DNA from: a bacterium
GTDB taxonomy: Bacteria; UBP14; UBA6098; B30-G16
NCBI GenBank assembly: GCA_030620455.1
Contig: JAUXEQ010000087.1
Span: 1-6,525 of the forward strand
Length of the DNA stretch: 6,525 bases
Reading direction: 5' to 3'
Shown here in pieces: positions 6,032 through 6,525 of the stretch (position 1 is its first letter; every line of letters starts with the position of its first letter). Both the position numbers and the translations under genes were made by a program. The notes under the pieces were generated by a model. The model saw nothing but the letters and a program-made list of their open reading frames with translations, searched no databases and had not been told where the DNA came from.

Positions 6032-6071
6032 AAATTTATACTCAATAATCTTATCCCCATATTAAGAAATT

Positions 6072-6525
6072 ATGCATATTTCTGAAATCCGAGAAAAAAT
6101 AGAAAAGATACTACAAGAAGCAAAAGAGCAAGTTAGTGCTGGTAACCCTGAGCTCAATGAGCAACTGAAATTGAAGTACTTGAGTCGAAAGGGAGAATTA
6201 TCACAGATAATGAAAAGTATAGCTCAACTCGACCCCCATTTGCGCCCGGAAGCAGGTAAACTCGCAAACTATGCAAAGCAAAAGTTGGAGGAAATATTTT
6301 CGAGTGTTGGCAAAGTAAGAAAGCCCATTGAACGACGATTCGATCCGACTCTTCCCGGTCGATCACTTCCAATTGGCGGAATGCATCCACTTAAAAGAGT
6401 GCTTCGCGAATCGATTGAAATTTTCGTAAGTATGGGTTTCTCGGTAGTCGGAGGACCTGAAATTGAGACAGATTACTATAACTTCGATGCTTTAAATACA
6501 CCTGAGGATCATCCAGCACGGGATA
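6072..6525 (+). CDS. pheS: Phenylalanine-tRNA ligase alpha subunit, N-terminal part (3' end outside window)
   Basis: The first 151 residues are present and the frame stays open to the window edge. PheS forms the alpha2-beta2 synthetase with PheT and carries the class II catalytic core that charges tRNA-Phe. Residues 1 to about 85 form the N-terminal helical arm, expected to contact tRNA, with KYLSRKGELSQIM at 35-47. The catalytic domain begins with RSLPIGGMHPLKRVL (97-111), then MGFSVVGGPEIETD (121-134) and YNFDALNTPEDHPARD (136-151), the motif 1 region. The start is the ATG at 6072; an in-frame TAA at 6063 excludes a longer form. Only a weak TAAGAA precedes it, so there is no clear Shine-Dalgarno. 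Its place after rplT matches the common infC-rpmI-rplT-pheS-pheT order. No pheM-like leader peptide was found in the 40-nt gap. Confidence 0.96.
   Translation, partial: MHISEIREKIEKILQEAKEQVSAGNPELNEQLKLKYLSRKGELSQIMKSIAQLDPHLRPEAGKLANYAKQKLEEIFSSVGKVRKPIERRFDPTLPGRSLPIGGMHPLKRVLRESIEIFVSMGFSVVGGPEIETDYYNFDALNTPEDHPARD

Overview
The window looks like ordinary chromosomal DNA from an AT-rich bacterium. It carries three transcription units of mostly housekeeping genes. Strong Shine-Dalgarno sequences precede most genes. The upstream regions also contain several matches to the Bacteroidota-type -7 promoter element TAnnTTTG. SbcC-like, Ptb and two-lobed GNAT-like proteins of these kinds occur in the Fibrobacterota-Chlorobiota-Bacteroidota (FCB) group. 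Together this suggests an Ignavibacteria- or Chlorobi-like FCB organism. That placement is inference with low confidence, because no rRNA or marker comparison was possible.

Layout. (1) Positions 3-812, plus strand: the 3' end of an SbcC/Rad50-like SMC-family ATPase gene, giving the coiled coil and the C-terminal ATPase half. (2) Positions 918-4221, minus strand: a probable three-gene unit transcribed leftward, xseA (exonuclease VII large subunit), then a GNAT-like acyltransferase of unknown substrate, then ptb (phosphate butyryl/acetyltransferase). It converges on the SbcC-like gene; hairpins between them could stop transcription from both sides. (3) Positions 4222-4513: a divergent control region with a 16-bp perfect palindrome on the xseA side and candidate promoters on the infC side. 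(4) Positions 4514-6525, plus strand: the conserved cluster infC (IF3), rpmI (bL35), rplT (bL20) and pheS (Phe-tRNA synthetase alpha, cut by the window end).

The right-hand genes make one translation module: an initiation factor, two large-subunit proteins and an aminoacyl-tRNA synthetase. The left-hand genes combine DNA repair (SbcC-like, XseA) with acyl-phosphate metabolism (Ptb).

I found no mobile element, CRISPR array, tRNA/rRNA gene or clear new multi-gene system. The most interesting signals are regulatory. A 297-nt gap splits rpmI from rplT and ends in a hairpin that buries the rplT Shine-Dalgarno sequence. infC uses a GTG start with unusually wide spacing. Two long homopolymers, A10 and C7, lie within the GNAT-like gene.
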